Below are positions 27,418 to 37,500 of a DNA stretch of 64,000 nucleotides, in pieces. Source of the stretch: Breznakia pachnodae (GTDB lineage: Bacteria; Bacillota_I; Bacilli_A; Erysipelotrichales; Erysipelotrichaceae). The notes below the pieces were generated by a model that had not been told where the DNA came from, made no database searches, and was given only the letters and a program-made list of their open reading frames with translations. Location: assembly GCF_030814225.1 (NCBI RefSeq), contig NZ_JAUSUR010000002.1:495543-559542 (forward strand), in the 5' to 3' direction. The translations under genes were made by a program, and so were the position numbers. Each line of letters opens with the position of its first letter. Within the stretch, counting starts at the first letter, position 1.

Positions 27418-29386
27418 ATGAAAATAAAGAAAAAAAATCATTATATCATTAAGTTGCTTTACATTAATAGCAACATTAATAACTGTATTATTAAATAATA
27501 ATATTGCAGCACTTACGGATCCTAATCTAGCTCCAGCAGACTGGGCATTTACATCAAATTCGATACCACTTCATGATGCTATTTTAGCAAATTATCCTGG
27601 GATAGATAGTAATTCAGATGGATATATAAGCAAAGGTGAGGCAGCAGCTTTTTCTCAAACAGTATTAAATGTAGAAAATAGTGGATTAACAGGATCAATT
27701 GATGGAATTGAATATTTCACAAATCCGTCACTTAGGGAGATGTATATATCTGGAAATCAGTTCACAGGACAAATTCCAGCGAATATAGGGAATTTGCAGA
27801 ATGTTTATTATTTCTATGTGAATAACAATCAATTGTCTGGGGAATTACCTAGCTCTATGGGTAATATGTCTATGCTTCGAGGATTGAAATTGGATAATAA
27901 CAATTTAAGTGGCTCTATACCAGTGGAATTGTCAAATTTGTCATTCTTAAGCTTGTTAGATATAAGTGGGAATAATCTGTCTGGGGAACTTCCGGCATCA
28001 TTGGGATCATATCTGGCATTAAAGAGAATTTATTTACAAAACAATAATTTTTCAGGAGTAATTCCAGAAAGTTTATCAAATTTGACAGGATTAACAGAAT
28101 TATATTTAAGTGATAATAACTTATCTGGAGATTTTCCACAATCTATTTACAGCAATTGTACTTCGTTAACTATTTTAAGTCTAAGGAATAACTCAATATC
28201 TGGAAATCCATCAGTTGGATTTTCATCAAATACGACATTGCGCTATTTGGATATCAGAGGAACTAACTTAATACAAGCAAGACCAAATGTTACGACTTTA
28301 TTAGAAATGAATGGAGGAGTATTTTTATATGATAATTTGTCAGAAAACTTATTGGTTGAAGATAAAACTAATATTGTTGAAGGATTAACACAAATAGATA
28401 TTGATAATGCACAAATTAGTGCAGATTTTATAATTGATGTATCAGAAAAGAAACAATGGCAAGATAATATTGATTTAGCTCAATCGATGCTGAATGCATT
28501 AACTACTGTTGAAGAAATGTTTGCTAGTGATGGAATAATTAATGACTTTGTAAATCAATCAACTATTGATAATGCACAGGGAAAAGTAGATATATTACCG
28601 GATGGGTTATTAAAGCAAGAACTGCAGGAAAAGATTAATGATGCACAGAAGCAGTTGGATGAGAAAACTGCAAAAGAGAAAGTAGAATATTTATTTACTG
28701 ATGACAAACACACTAATATCAAAGACACTACAGATCAGAAAGCAATTAATGATGCTCAAGATGCAGTAAACAAACTTACTGATAATGACTTGAAAAATTA
28801 TTTGCAAAAAGAAATTGATAAAGCACAAGATATGTTGAATGCCAAAGATAAAGTAGATGGTCTATTTGCAGATGAAGCGCACACTGATATTATTGATGGA
28901 TTAACACAAGGGAATATTGATGATGCACAAAAAGTAGTTGATAAATTACCAAATGGTGATTTAAAAGAGGAATTACAAAAAGAAATTGATAAAGCCCAAT
29001 CAATGTTGGATGCAAAGAACGCAGTAGAAGATTTATTGGATAAGGATGGTAATCTAAACACTGGTGTAACTCAAAAAGAAATTGATAAAGCTCAGGATTT
29101 AGTAAATAAACTACCAAATGGTGAATTGAAGGATCAACTACAATCAATTATTGATGAAGCACAAAAACAATTGGATGCACAAAATACAAGCAATCCGATT
29201 TTAAAACCTGCAACACCTTCTACGACACCAACTGTTTCTAAACCAAGCGTTGGTACTACATCAACAACAGGAGGGAGTACGGTGAACACTAGTGATACTA
29301 GTAATATTCAACTTTATATTGGATTATTAACAGCAACTATGTCACTTCTTGGTCTTATAGCATACAAAAGAAAACTGACAAAATAA
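27418..29386 (+). pseudogene. LRR surface protein, unit 6, frameshifted in an A8 tract
   Basis: GGAGG and an ATG (27418) are in the expected place, but the frame closes after 27 codons. Removing one A from the run of eight at 27430-27437 restores a 655-residue protein beginning MKIKKKIIISLSCFTL (a signal peptide) and continuing through DWAFTSNSIPLHDAIL, an EF-hand-like DSNSDGYISKGEA, GxIP/GELP-type LRRs, five helical repeats (GLTQIDIDNAQ to GVTQKEIDKAQ) and a VNTSDTSN sorting tail. No other frame break is seen in the remaining 1.9 kb. The beta-rich middle of the other units is absent: LRRs pass directly into helical repeats. This could be a phase-off state, a recent mutation or a sequencing error. 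The ORF readable from 27740 lacks a signal peptide and ribosome site. Confidence 0.85.
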
Positions 29387-29395
29387 CATTAAAAA

Positions 29396-29432
29396 CGATG
29401 ACTTAATGAATATTATTAGTCATCGCTTTTTT
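29396..29432. terminator. Terminator between convergent genes
   Basis: Stem CGATGACT / AGTCATCG with extra TAAT/ATTA pairing, then CTTTTTT. It ends unit 6 and lies against the stop of the minus-strand permease gene. Confidence 0.8.
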
Positions 29433-31793
29433 CTATTCTTTAATTAACTTCACAACATTCACTTTCTTAATTTTTCTTGTCACTACATAACTAAATACAA
29501 AGATAAATCCGGTAATCAGTAAGATTGGAAGAAAGGTGTTTTCAAACCCAATTTCTGAACTGAAGTGAGATACTCCTGCAATCGATAAGGCTTGAGATAA
29601 TAACCAGTCACTTACTAATAAACTAATGAATAATGATACAACTCCACTAACCAATACGACAGTTGTGAATCGTAAGGTAAACATCATTCGTAGTTGTCTT
29701 ACTGTGAATCCCTGTGCTCGCATCACTCCAAGATCCATCTTCTCTCGTTCCATACAGATGGAACTGATGAGCAATACTACAATTGCTACTAAACCAATTG
29801 CAAAGATGTTTACCCCGTTGGCAACACTTTGTACTGCCCCAACAACAACCTCACTTTGAAAGCCCATATTCTCCTGGAGATTCACAACATCAATATTATC
29901 ATCATTGAATGTATCTTTTAGTTTGTCTACCAGTTCATTGGTTTTGCTTTCATCTTTTAAATCAATGCTTACAGAGTTTTCTTCATAACTTTCATCAAGT
30001 TGTTGAATTCCTTCCTCACTAAGGAATATATATTTACCTAATTCATTCATTGTCTGATGATAACCACAAATAACATATTCTTTTTCTTCGCCATCTTTAT
30101 AACGCATCATAACCGTATCACCTAATTCTTTATCAATGGAATCAGCGACTACTTTTGTGATACTGACCTCATTCTTGTATTTTGGCCATCTACCTTCCAC
30201 TGGTTGAATTGTACTTGTATCATAGTTGTTCATACTTGCGCTGAATACTCTTAGGTTTTCGATTGTAAGATACGTGTTCCCTTCCATAAATTCATTTTCA
30301 ATTCCATCTTCCTTTTCGATAAATGACAATATTTCATCATTCATCTTATCATCATATTCTTTATAACGAATCCAGATATCTGCGTCCTGAACGCCAACTA
30401 ATTTTAATACATTTTTTTCAGTAAATTCCTGTTTTACATTCATCATCGTAATCATACTGAATATTAGAAAGACAGACATTAAGATGATTGCTACATATTG
30501 ACGTAGATTAGTAATGATTTGCTTTAGTGATAAACGTAGTGTAAATGGTAAGAATGATAGTTTATCAATACTCACATTTAAATGATTTGAGAAATATACT
30601 GGTGCCTTCCCTTTTCCAATTGCCTGAACTGGAGATATTTTCTTTACTTTTCTTGCTGCAAGAATCGAAAGCAGCACAATGAAAATTACAATTCCAACAG
30701 CTCCAAAAATTAATACTGCAAGATTTATATGAGTCTGATAAATAAACCCAGTACCACTCATTAGTATATTCCCTACAAAGGTTACTAATCCAAAACTGCA
30801 GACAACTCCACATAAAATTCCAACACAAGAAATTAAGACATAGTGAGTTACTACTATTTTTAATACTTGGTTACCAGTAAATCCTAATGCTTTTAATACA
30901 CCAAAGGTACTGTAATCTCGTTCGATACTTGATTTAATCGCATAGTTAATAACTAATAAAACAATTCCAAATAGAATAGCAATAAAGATTAATAGAATTA
31001 CGGAAATGATTTGCAGTAAAATCAAAGATCCTTGTTTAAAGAATTCTAGCGAGTAAGCAAAGTCGCCATAGTTTTCTATATCGCTCTCTTTATTTAAACT
31101 ACGTAGTATAGTCGTTGTATCTTCACTTGTATCATCTTTTAGATAGGTATATAAAGAAGTATTCAAAATGACTACATCGTCATCGAGTTCTTTCATATCT
31201 TCAAAGTCATCTTCATTCACAAGAATTTCTTTAAATCCAAGCATACTAGAACTTGAGAAAGGATGTTCATAAAACTCTTCTACTTCGTATTTGAGTTCTA
31301 CATCACGATATTCAATTGTGATGTAATCCCCTACTTCACAATCATATAGTTCTTTATAAATGTAAGGGAGAAACACCTTTCCTTGGCTTGGTGTATAACT
31401 AGAATCTTTTGTCTCTAATACATAACTATGTTTATTTGGCTCGTATAATCGAAAAGGAATTGAATGACCAGTTTTCTCACCATTAATAAAAATAGAAACT
31501 GTAACTTTATCTGAATAAAAACTAATGGATTGTGTCTTTTCTACGGAATCAACATATTCATTTGATTCAATTGTGTTAATTTTATCTTCATCATAATCCT
31601 GTGGGGTAACCCAGTTAATGAAATCAGGACTATTACTATTTTCATTAATAGTATCAAAGTGTTGACTACCATCAATTAATACACTGCATATAGAAATGAA
31701 TGATGCAGAGATGATAAGCGTTAAGATAAAAATACTAATGGCATATACTTTTTGTTTCTTAAGAAACGCCTTGATTAACTTTATGGTAGCCAT
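29433..31793 (-). CDS. FtsX-family ABC transporter permease
   Basis: 786 residues from ATG at 31793, which has GGGGTGG upstream; the longer reading from 31820 starts inside the ATPase gene without a ribosome site. An N-terminal transmembrane helix (FLKKQKVYAISIFILTLIIS) is followed by a large extracellular domain, three helices with an FtsX signature (DYSTFGVLKALGFTGNQVL), a further helix and second outer domain, and a final helix group with MDLGVMRAQGFTVRQLRMM. The duplicated FtsX halves match MacB/LolE- or BceB-like permeases that export or sense substrates rather than forming a wide channel. It ends an apparent operon RR-HK-ATPase-permease, the layout typical of antimicrobial-peptide detoxification or envelope-stress modules. 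The substrate is unknown. Confidence 0.85.
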   Translation of the reverse strand: MATIKLIKAFLKKQKVYAISIFILTLIISASFISICSVLIDGSQHFDTINENSNSPDFINWVTPQDYDEDKINTIESNEYVDSVEKTQSISFYSDKVTVSIFINGEKTGHSIPFRLYEPNKHSYVLETKDSSYTPSQGKVFLPYIYKELYDCEVGDYITIEYRDVELKYEVEEFYEHPFSSSSMLGFKEILVNEDDFEDMKELDDDVVILNTSLYTYLKDDTSEDTTTILRSLNKESDIENYGDFAYSLEFFKQGSLILLQIISVILLIFIAILFGIVLLVINYAIKSSIERDYSTFGVLKALGFTGNQVLKIVVTHYVLISCVGILCGVVCSFGLVTFVGNILMSGTGFIYQTHINLAVLIFGAVGIVIFIVLLSILAARKVKKISPVQAIGKGKAPVYFSNHLNVSIDKLSFLPFTLRLSLKQIITNLRQYVAIILMSVFLIFSMITMMNVKQEFTEKNVLKLVGVQDADIWIRYKEYDDKMNDEILSFIEKEDGIENEFMEGNTYLTIENLRVFSASMNNYDTSTIQPVEGRWPKYKNEVSITKVVADSIDKELGDTVMMRYKDGEEKEYVICGYHQTMNELGKYIFLSEEGIQQLDESYEENSVSIDLKDESKTNELVDKLKDTFNDDNIDVVNLQENMGFQSEVVVGAVQSVANGVNIFAIGLVAIVVLLISSICMEREKMDLGVMRAQGFTVRQLRMMFTLRFTTVVLVSGVVSLFISLLVSDWLLSQALSIAGVSHFSSEIGFENTFLPILLITGFIFVFSYVVTRKIKKVNVVKLIKE

Positions 31794-31795
31794 TG

Positions 31796-32542
31796 TTACC
31801 ACCCCATACTTGTCAACCAAGAGATAACTTGAGTTTCTCTACTCTTAGAATCTTGGTCATGGTAAGAAGGTAGTTTTAAATCTCCTAAGATAGTTCCATC
31901 CTGCAAGTATAGGATTCGATTTGCTCGTAGTGCTGCTTTCACATCGTGAGTAACCATGACAATGCTTTGGCCTTTGTCATTGATTGATGTAAGTGCATCT
32001 AATACATTGATACTCATTTTTGAGTTTAACGCCCCTGTAGGCTCATCTGCAAAGATTACAGATGGTTTGTTAATAAGGGCTCTGGCGATTCCACCTCGTT
32101 GCTGTTCCCCACCAGAACATTGTGAAGGAAGATGTTTTGCAACTTTCTCAATTTCAAATTGTTTCAGAAGTTCGTTTGCATGATTATGAACGTTCTTTGT
32201 ATTCTTTTCAACTAAATATCCTGGTATTGCGATATTTTCAAAAATGGTAAGATTTTCAATCAACTGCATTTGTTGGAATACAAATCCAATATCGTTTCGA
32301 CGATAATTGGCAACTTCCTTCTCACTCATTTTATGAACTGCTTTATCGTTGTAATACACTTCACCAGAAGTAATTTCTTCCATTCCACTTAAACAATATA
32401 ATAATGTAGATTTACCAGAACCCGAACTTCCCATGATTACAGTAAAATCTCCATCGTGTATTTCAGTACTTAAATTTGATAACACATGGTTTTGAACACC
32501 ATTGTTTGCATAACTCTTTGTTATATTTACTATTTTTAACAT
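31796..32542 (-). CDS. ABC transporter ATP-binding protein (MacB/LolD/BceA-like)
   Basis: 248 residues; start ATG at 32542 with GGAGG before it (a TTG at 32554 is upstream of the ribosome site). Walker A is GSSGSGKST (about 38-46), the Q loop is in FVFQQM, the signature is CSGGEQQRGGIARAL, Walker B is VIFADEPTGAL, and the switch His is in MVTHDVKAA. The family energises FtsX-type permeases, here the next gene, whose ATG starts right at this stop. The sensor kinase gene is 71 nt upstream, so one transcript is likely. Confidence 0.92.
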   Translation of the reverse strand: MLKIVNITKSYANNGVQNHVLSNLSTEIHDGDFTVIMGSSGSGKSTLLYCLSGMEEITSGEVYYNDKAVHKMSEKEVANYRRNDIGFVFQQMQLIENLTIFENIAIPGYLVEKNTKNVHNHANELLKQFEIEKVAKHLPSQCSGGEQQRGGIARALINKPSVIFADEPTGALNSKMSINVLDALTSINDKGQSIVMVTHDVKAALRANRILYLQDGTILGDLKLPSYHDQDSKSRETQVISWLTSMGW

Positions 32543-32613
32543 ATGCTCCTCCAATAACGTAAACTCATTTTACAATTTCATTTATTAAGAAATCCTTAAA
32601 TCTTATAAAATGT

Positions 32614-33741
32614 TTAATTTTCACGTTGCAGAGATAAGATAACTTCTAAACCAGAAGGTGAATTATTTAACTCTATTTTTCCATTCATCTTATTCATAAT
32701 ATCTTGTACAATAAATAATCCCAAACCTGCTCCCGGTTTATTCTCAGTGTTTTTCCCACGATAAAACTTATCCATAATAAACGGCATATCTACATCTTGA
32801 ATACCTGAACCATTATCCTTAATCGAAACAGAAAAATAGTCCTCAGACTCATGAAAAGAAACAGTAACGTTTCCTTCAGTATACTTCATTGCATTACTAA
32901 TAATATTTTCCATTGCTTGTGTAAATCTTCGTTTATCTACTGATACTTGTATCATAGGTAGATTGTTTGATAATTCAATACGATCTCCATATTGCAGAAT
33001 CCAATCATTCTTTAGCTCATTTATTAATTGTTTGCTATCTTCATTCGTCATTGTGAATGCCAGTTCCTCTAAATCAGATAGGGAATGAAGAAATAAATCG
33101 TTCGTTAATTGTGTTACTTCACTACATTTATGAAGAATAACCTGAATATAGCGTTCACGCTTTTCCGTTGTATTATCAAGATTTGCCTGTAGTGCTTCGC
33201 TATAAGCGCTGATAGATGCTATCGGTGTTTTAATATCATGAGAGATAGTAGCAATCATTGTCTTAGAATTTAGAATCGCAATCTGTTCATTTTCTCTTGC
33301 CCGTTTTAATTCATAACGCATATGATCAAATGCCCAGTTAAAAGAACCAAACAGTTGTCCTCGGCTTTCCAGAAGTGGAAAATCTAAGTTTCCATTAGCA
33401 ATTTCTTGCGCAAACACTTCCATTTTTTTGAACGGTCGAATTAATCTTGAATATAAATAGAAATAAAGAATTCCGATTAGGAGAAGCAAAGCAATATAAC
33501 TGATACCTAAATATTTAATTGCCTCCTGATTTGCAGATTGCTTAATTAATGTATTTTCCAACTGATCAATCTGTTCATTTATATCTAGTGATTCTTCACT
33601 ACGCTGTTCAATTTCATTTAATAATATTTTCTGATCTGCATAGTCTATATTATCACTATTCAGTGACTGATAACTTAAAAAATAGAATAAAGAAATACTT
33701 AAGATGCTCACAATAAACATCAAGTTAAATTTATTTTTCAT
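32614..33741 (-). CDS. Sensor histidine kinase
   Basis: 375 residues. Two transmembrane helices (about 5-24 and 77-97) enclose about 50 extracellular residues. HAMP-like linker at about 98-150; phospho-acceptor His in TISHDIKTPIAS (about 169-180); N box NAMKYTEGN, G1 DNGSGIQD and G2 GAGLGLFI. The overall plan is of the EnvZ/OmpR class, rather than the short intramembrane-sensing BceS type. Its start overlaps the response regulator stop by 11 nt. It probably controls the following ABC transporter. Confidence 0.9.
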   Translation of the reverse strand: MKNKFNLMFIVSILSISLFYFLSYQSLNSDNIDYADQKILLNEIEQRSEESLDINEQIDQLENTLIKQSANQEAIKYLGISYIALLLLIGILYFYLYSRLIRPFKKMEVFAQEIANGNLDFPLLESRGQLFGSFNWAFDHMRYELKRARENEQIAILNSKTMIATISHDIKTPIASISAYSEALQANLDNTTEKRERYIQVILHKCSEVTQLTNDLFLHSLSDLEELAFTMTNEDSKQLINELKNDWILQYGDRIELSNNLPMIQVSVDKRRFTQAMENIISNAMKYTEGNVTVSFHESEDYFSVSIKDNGSGIQDVDMPFIMDKFYRGKNTENKPGAGLGLFIVQDIMNKMNGKIELNNSPSGLEVILSLQREN

Positions 33742-34423
33742 TCATCTTCTCCATACGATATCCAACTCGCCAGATAGTAGTTATATAAACTGGATTTGTT
33801 GGATCATTTTCAATCTTTTCACGAATCCAGCGAATATGAACAGCAAGTGTAGATATCTCTGTATCACTGTTACTTCCCCATACGGCATTAAATAATGCTT
33901 CTTTATGAATCGTCTGGTTGATGTGACGCATAAAGTATTCCAGTATATCAAACTCTCTTAAAGATAGTGTTATATTCTTATCATTAACAGTTACGGTACG
34001 TGCATTTACATCCAATTGTAGATCACCATTCTTTAAAACTTCGCTCTTTTTAAAATCGTAGTTTCTACGCATCTGTGCATTTACTCTAGCAAGTAACTCC
34101 TGCAACTGATAAGGTTTGGAAAGATAATCATCTCCACCTATTTCTAATGCTTTTACTTTATCATCACTTGAAGTTCTCGCACTAATAAATAGAATTGGTA
34201 TATTACTTTCTTTACGTATATGTTCACAAAACTCAAAGCCATTACCTTCTGGTAAGTTAATGTCCAGAATGAGTAATCGGTAAGTGTATTGTTCCATTTT
34301 ATTTAACGCATCATAAAAACGATGTGCAATATCAGTTGTGTAGCCATAATCATCCAATACATCTTTGGTTATATTACTTAAATCGATATCATCATCGACA
34401 ATCAATATGTCTTTTTCATTCAT
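33731..34423 (-). CDS. OmpR-family response regulator
   Basis: 230 residues. Receiver at about 1-120 with the acidic pair DDD (10-12), phospho-acceptor Asp in LLILDINLPEG, the Thr/Ser position in LFISARTS and Lys in YLSKPYQ. The winged-helix output domain is at about 130-228 (LSLREFDILEYFMR, VHIRWIREKIE, TIWRVGYRM). AGAGG precedes the ATG. First gene of the minus-strand operon; diverges from the large surface-protein gene at 34598, with 174 nt between them. Confidence 0.93.
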   Translation of the reverse strand: MNEKDILIVDDDIDLSNITKDVLDDYGYTTDIAHRFYDALNKMEQYTYRLLILDINLPEGNGFEFCEHIRKESNIPILFISARTSSDDKVKALEIGGDDYLSKPYQLQELLARVNAQMRRNYDFKKSEVLKNGDLQLDVNARTVTVNDKNITLSLREFDILEYFMRHINQTIHKEALFNAVWGSNSDTEISTLAVHIRWIREKIENDPTNPVYITTIWRVGYRMEKMNEK

Positions 34424-34510
34424 AAGTTAGTCCTCTAAAATATAATACCATACCTATAGTTAAGATGTAATTTCTCTGTTAGTTTTGTTGGATATAAACA
34501 TTGCATATCG

Positions 34511-34525
34511 TTCGATATTATCGAA
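34511..34525. promoter_or_regulatory. Palindromic operator candidate
   Basis: TTCGATA-T-TATCGAA, perfect seven-base arms around one base, in the divergent region between the response-regulator gene and the large surface-protein gene. The binding protein is unknown. Confidence 0.4.
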
Positions 34526-34550
34526 TGAAGCAACTGATTGGGAAATTTTA

Positions 34551-34578
34551 TGAACGAAAAGGGAAAACTGTTAGTCTA
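34551..34578 (+). promoter_or_regulatory. ECF-like promoter of the SdrD/SpaA-like gene
   Basis: TGAACG (34551-34556), 16-nt spacer, AGTCTA (34573-34578). The first box and spacer are identical to P1 of the array, the second box differs. The ribosome site GAGGTG starts only about 7 nt after the second box, so the leader would be extremely short, which weakens the call. Confidence 0.4.
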
Positions 34579-34597
34579 AATTATGAGGTGCGGAACA

Positions 34598-37500
34598 ATG
34601 AATAAAAATAGAAAGATTTTTGCATTCTTTTTGAGTGCATTCGTAATCATTTCGGCGATGATTACACCTGCGTTTTCGCAGGAGGGCGTAACAAGAAGTG
34701 TAGCTATAGCAAATATAGATACACAAGTGAAGTTTGACAAGAGTGTAGTGCAACCGGGCGAAACATTTGTATTACAGTTACAAGTGAATAGTGTTGCAAT
34801 TGGCGAAGAGGATGAGAATGAAAGTGGAATTAAAAGTTTAAATATATCATTCGATATTCCTTCTAGTGTAGAAGTTAAAAAAATGCCAGTAAACAGTGCA
34901 TTTACAATTACACAGACTGGTCAGACAATCACAATTACTGGTAACACAGATATTCGTGTTGCTAAATTATTTCTGATGGATTTTGAATTTGCATACAAAG
35001 AAGGTAAGTATCCAACTGATGCTTCCCTGAGAGTTTTTGAGCCTGAAGTGAAGGTCAGTGCAACAAATGCGAATATCAATCAACCAATTTCTGGAAAAGT
35101 GGAATTAGAAATACGTGATCAGCAAACTCCGATTTTATCAGTTGAGAAAGAAGATAAATCAGCGCATGTAATTCATACTGCTACGATTACTTTAACTCCT
35201 GAACCACACATTGGAGGACTTGATCATAACAATGCTAGTGTAAGATTAGATTTACCGGATGACATTATACTTTATAGTGCGATGTACAATGGAACAAACT
35301 ACCCTGTACAAACAGATAGTAATGGAAAATACATAGAAGTATCTGTTGGTAGTTTATTAACAAGTGGTGTTAAGCAAGTGATTGTCTTGAACTATAAATA
35401 TGATTTTGTTGATGCTCCAGATGAGCGATTAATCGATGTTACTTATAGTGGAACTCGTGATGGTATTGGTACACAAATAATTGAAACTGGTGTTGTTAAG
35501 GATTTAGTCTACCCAATTGGTTCAGGTGAATCAACAGATGCAAAAGAATTCTTTACCAAAGAAGGTTCTTCAACAGTGATTCGTGAGTCAGGACAAAAAG
35601 TGATTTATGAAGTAGAATTGCGTCCACAATCAGATTTGAAAGATGTTTATTTGATTGATGATCCTTTGGCAAATGAAAGTGAATATTTTGATGCACTACA
35701 ATTTTCTAAAATTAGCTGGAGTGCTAAAACAAGTGTAAATCCTTCGCTTACAGAATTAGTAAAGACAAAGGTTTCTTATCAGACAAATAAAGATTCTAGT
35801 TGGAAAACTGCTACATCTCAATTTACATCAAGTGGGCAAGTATTAGTTGCTGATTTAGGTCTGGATAGTGATGAGTACATTACAAAGTTAAAATATGATT
35901 TTAATTATAATGGGACGTCAACGATTCCTTTAGAAGCAGGAAAAGTTGTAATTACAATGGAAGCAGATACGCTTGCAGGAATTACAAACAGAACAACTGG
36001 ATTGGATGATGGATTAACTAACACATTGAGCATTTATGGTGAACAAAAAGATGTTGGTGCATCTACTTATACAAAAATTAGTGAAGAAGATGATAATAAT
36101 GTTCATACCTTCACAACAACTTATATTGATCGAGGAGCTGGTATAGGATTATCAAATCCCGGATTAGCTGATGACTGGGGATCGATGTTTTCTCCAAGAA
36201 GCCCTGCGATTGGTGAAACATTTACCTACCAGGTAAATATGAATAATGTAGATGGAACAGGAGATTTGTTATCAGCAGTAGGATATATTGTAGTTCCTGC
36301 AAATGTGGATTTTAAGAAAGTGGAATTGGTAAATCCAAACAATGCTCCAAATGCAACGTTTGAGACAAGAACAATATCAAATGGCAGTACATTAGTTGTT
36401 GTACATTACAACAAGGATATTTCACAAAGCTGGTATGGTAATCAATATGCAGTGAAAATAACTGCAGTTGGTACAGGTGGAACAAGCGCCACTTTCTCAT
36501 CATATTTTGCTTCAGAAAATCCTAATCAAAAATATGTGCATGCTACACATGATAACTTTATTGAGACAGTAGGAACTTATACGCAAGACAACTCAGGAGT
36601 GAGTCGACAAGCAGTTACCTTCCTTGAACATGTTGATCTTGATGTAAGCAAAGAAGTATCAATCAATGGTACTGACTATACTAAGAATATTATGTTGACA
36701 CAGTCAGATTGGGATAGTTTAACGGATCAAGAAGTATATTACAAAATTAGTATTACCAATAACAGTAGTTCAAAATTCACACAGTTAAGAGTGATTGATA
36801 TGTTGCCTGAATTATCAGATAGCTTGGTAATGACGGATAATCCTAAAAACTCAACATTAGTTACTGACTTTGTGTCAATTGATTATACAACAAGTAGTAC
36901 TGCTATTGTAGATTATGCATTTAGTGAAGATGCAACCTATGATAACAATATAAAAGATTTATCTGATTTTACGTCAGATAATAATACATGGACTGCTTTT
37001 AATGGGTTAGCGTCAGATACATCTTATACAGATGCAAATGCCATTCGTATTGATATTAATAATCTTGAACAAAATGAATCAATTGAGTTCATCGTAAAAG
37101 TAAAAGTACCGCAACCAGAAAGCAAGGTAAAAGTTGCTTGGAACAGTATAGGGTATGGTGGAAAACTAGATACAGGAACTTATATTATTCCAGGAGAACC
37201 TTATAAATCAGGAATTTATTCTTCTACCTATAGTGCAGATGCAGAGATATCTGGAGTTGCATGGGAAGATTTAAATGGAAATGATATGAAAGATGCTGAT
37301 GAACCATTGTTTACAAATAAAGAAGTAAAATTATTAGACAAGAATGGTGATATTGTTGCGGAAACTGTAACCGACAGTAATGGATTATATCAATTTACTG
37401 GATTGTTCCCTGGGAAATATACAGTTGTAATGAATTATATGGGACCACAGTATTATCTATCTACTCCAAATATTGGGGGCGATGATGTGAATAGTGATTT

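Noticed and set aside
27740..29386. Complete 548-residue LRR protein starting at 27740
   Set aside because: That ATG is inside an LRR, lacks a ribosome site and a signal peptide; the real start is at 27418 with a frameshift.
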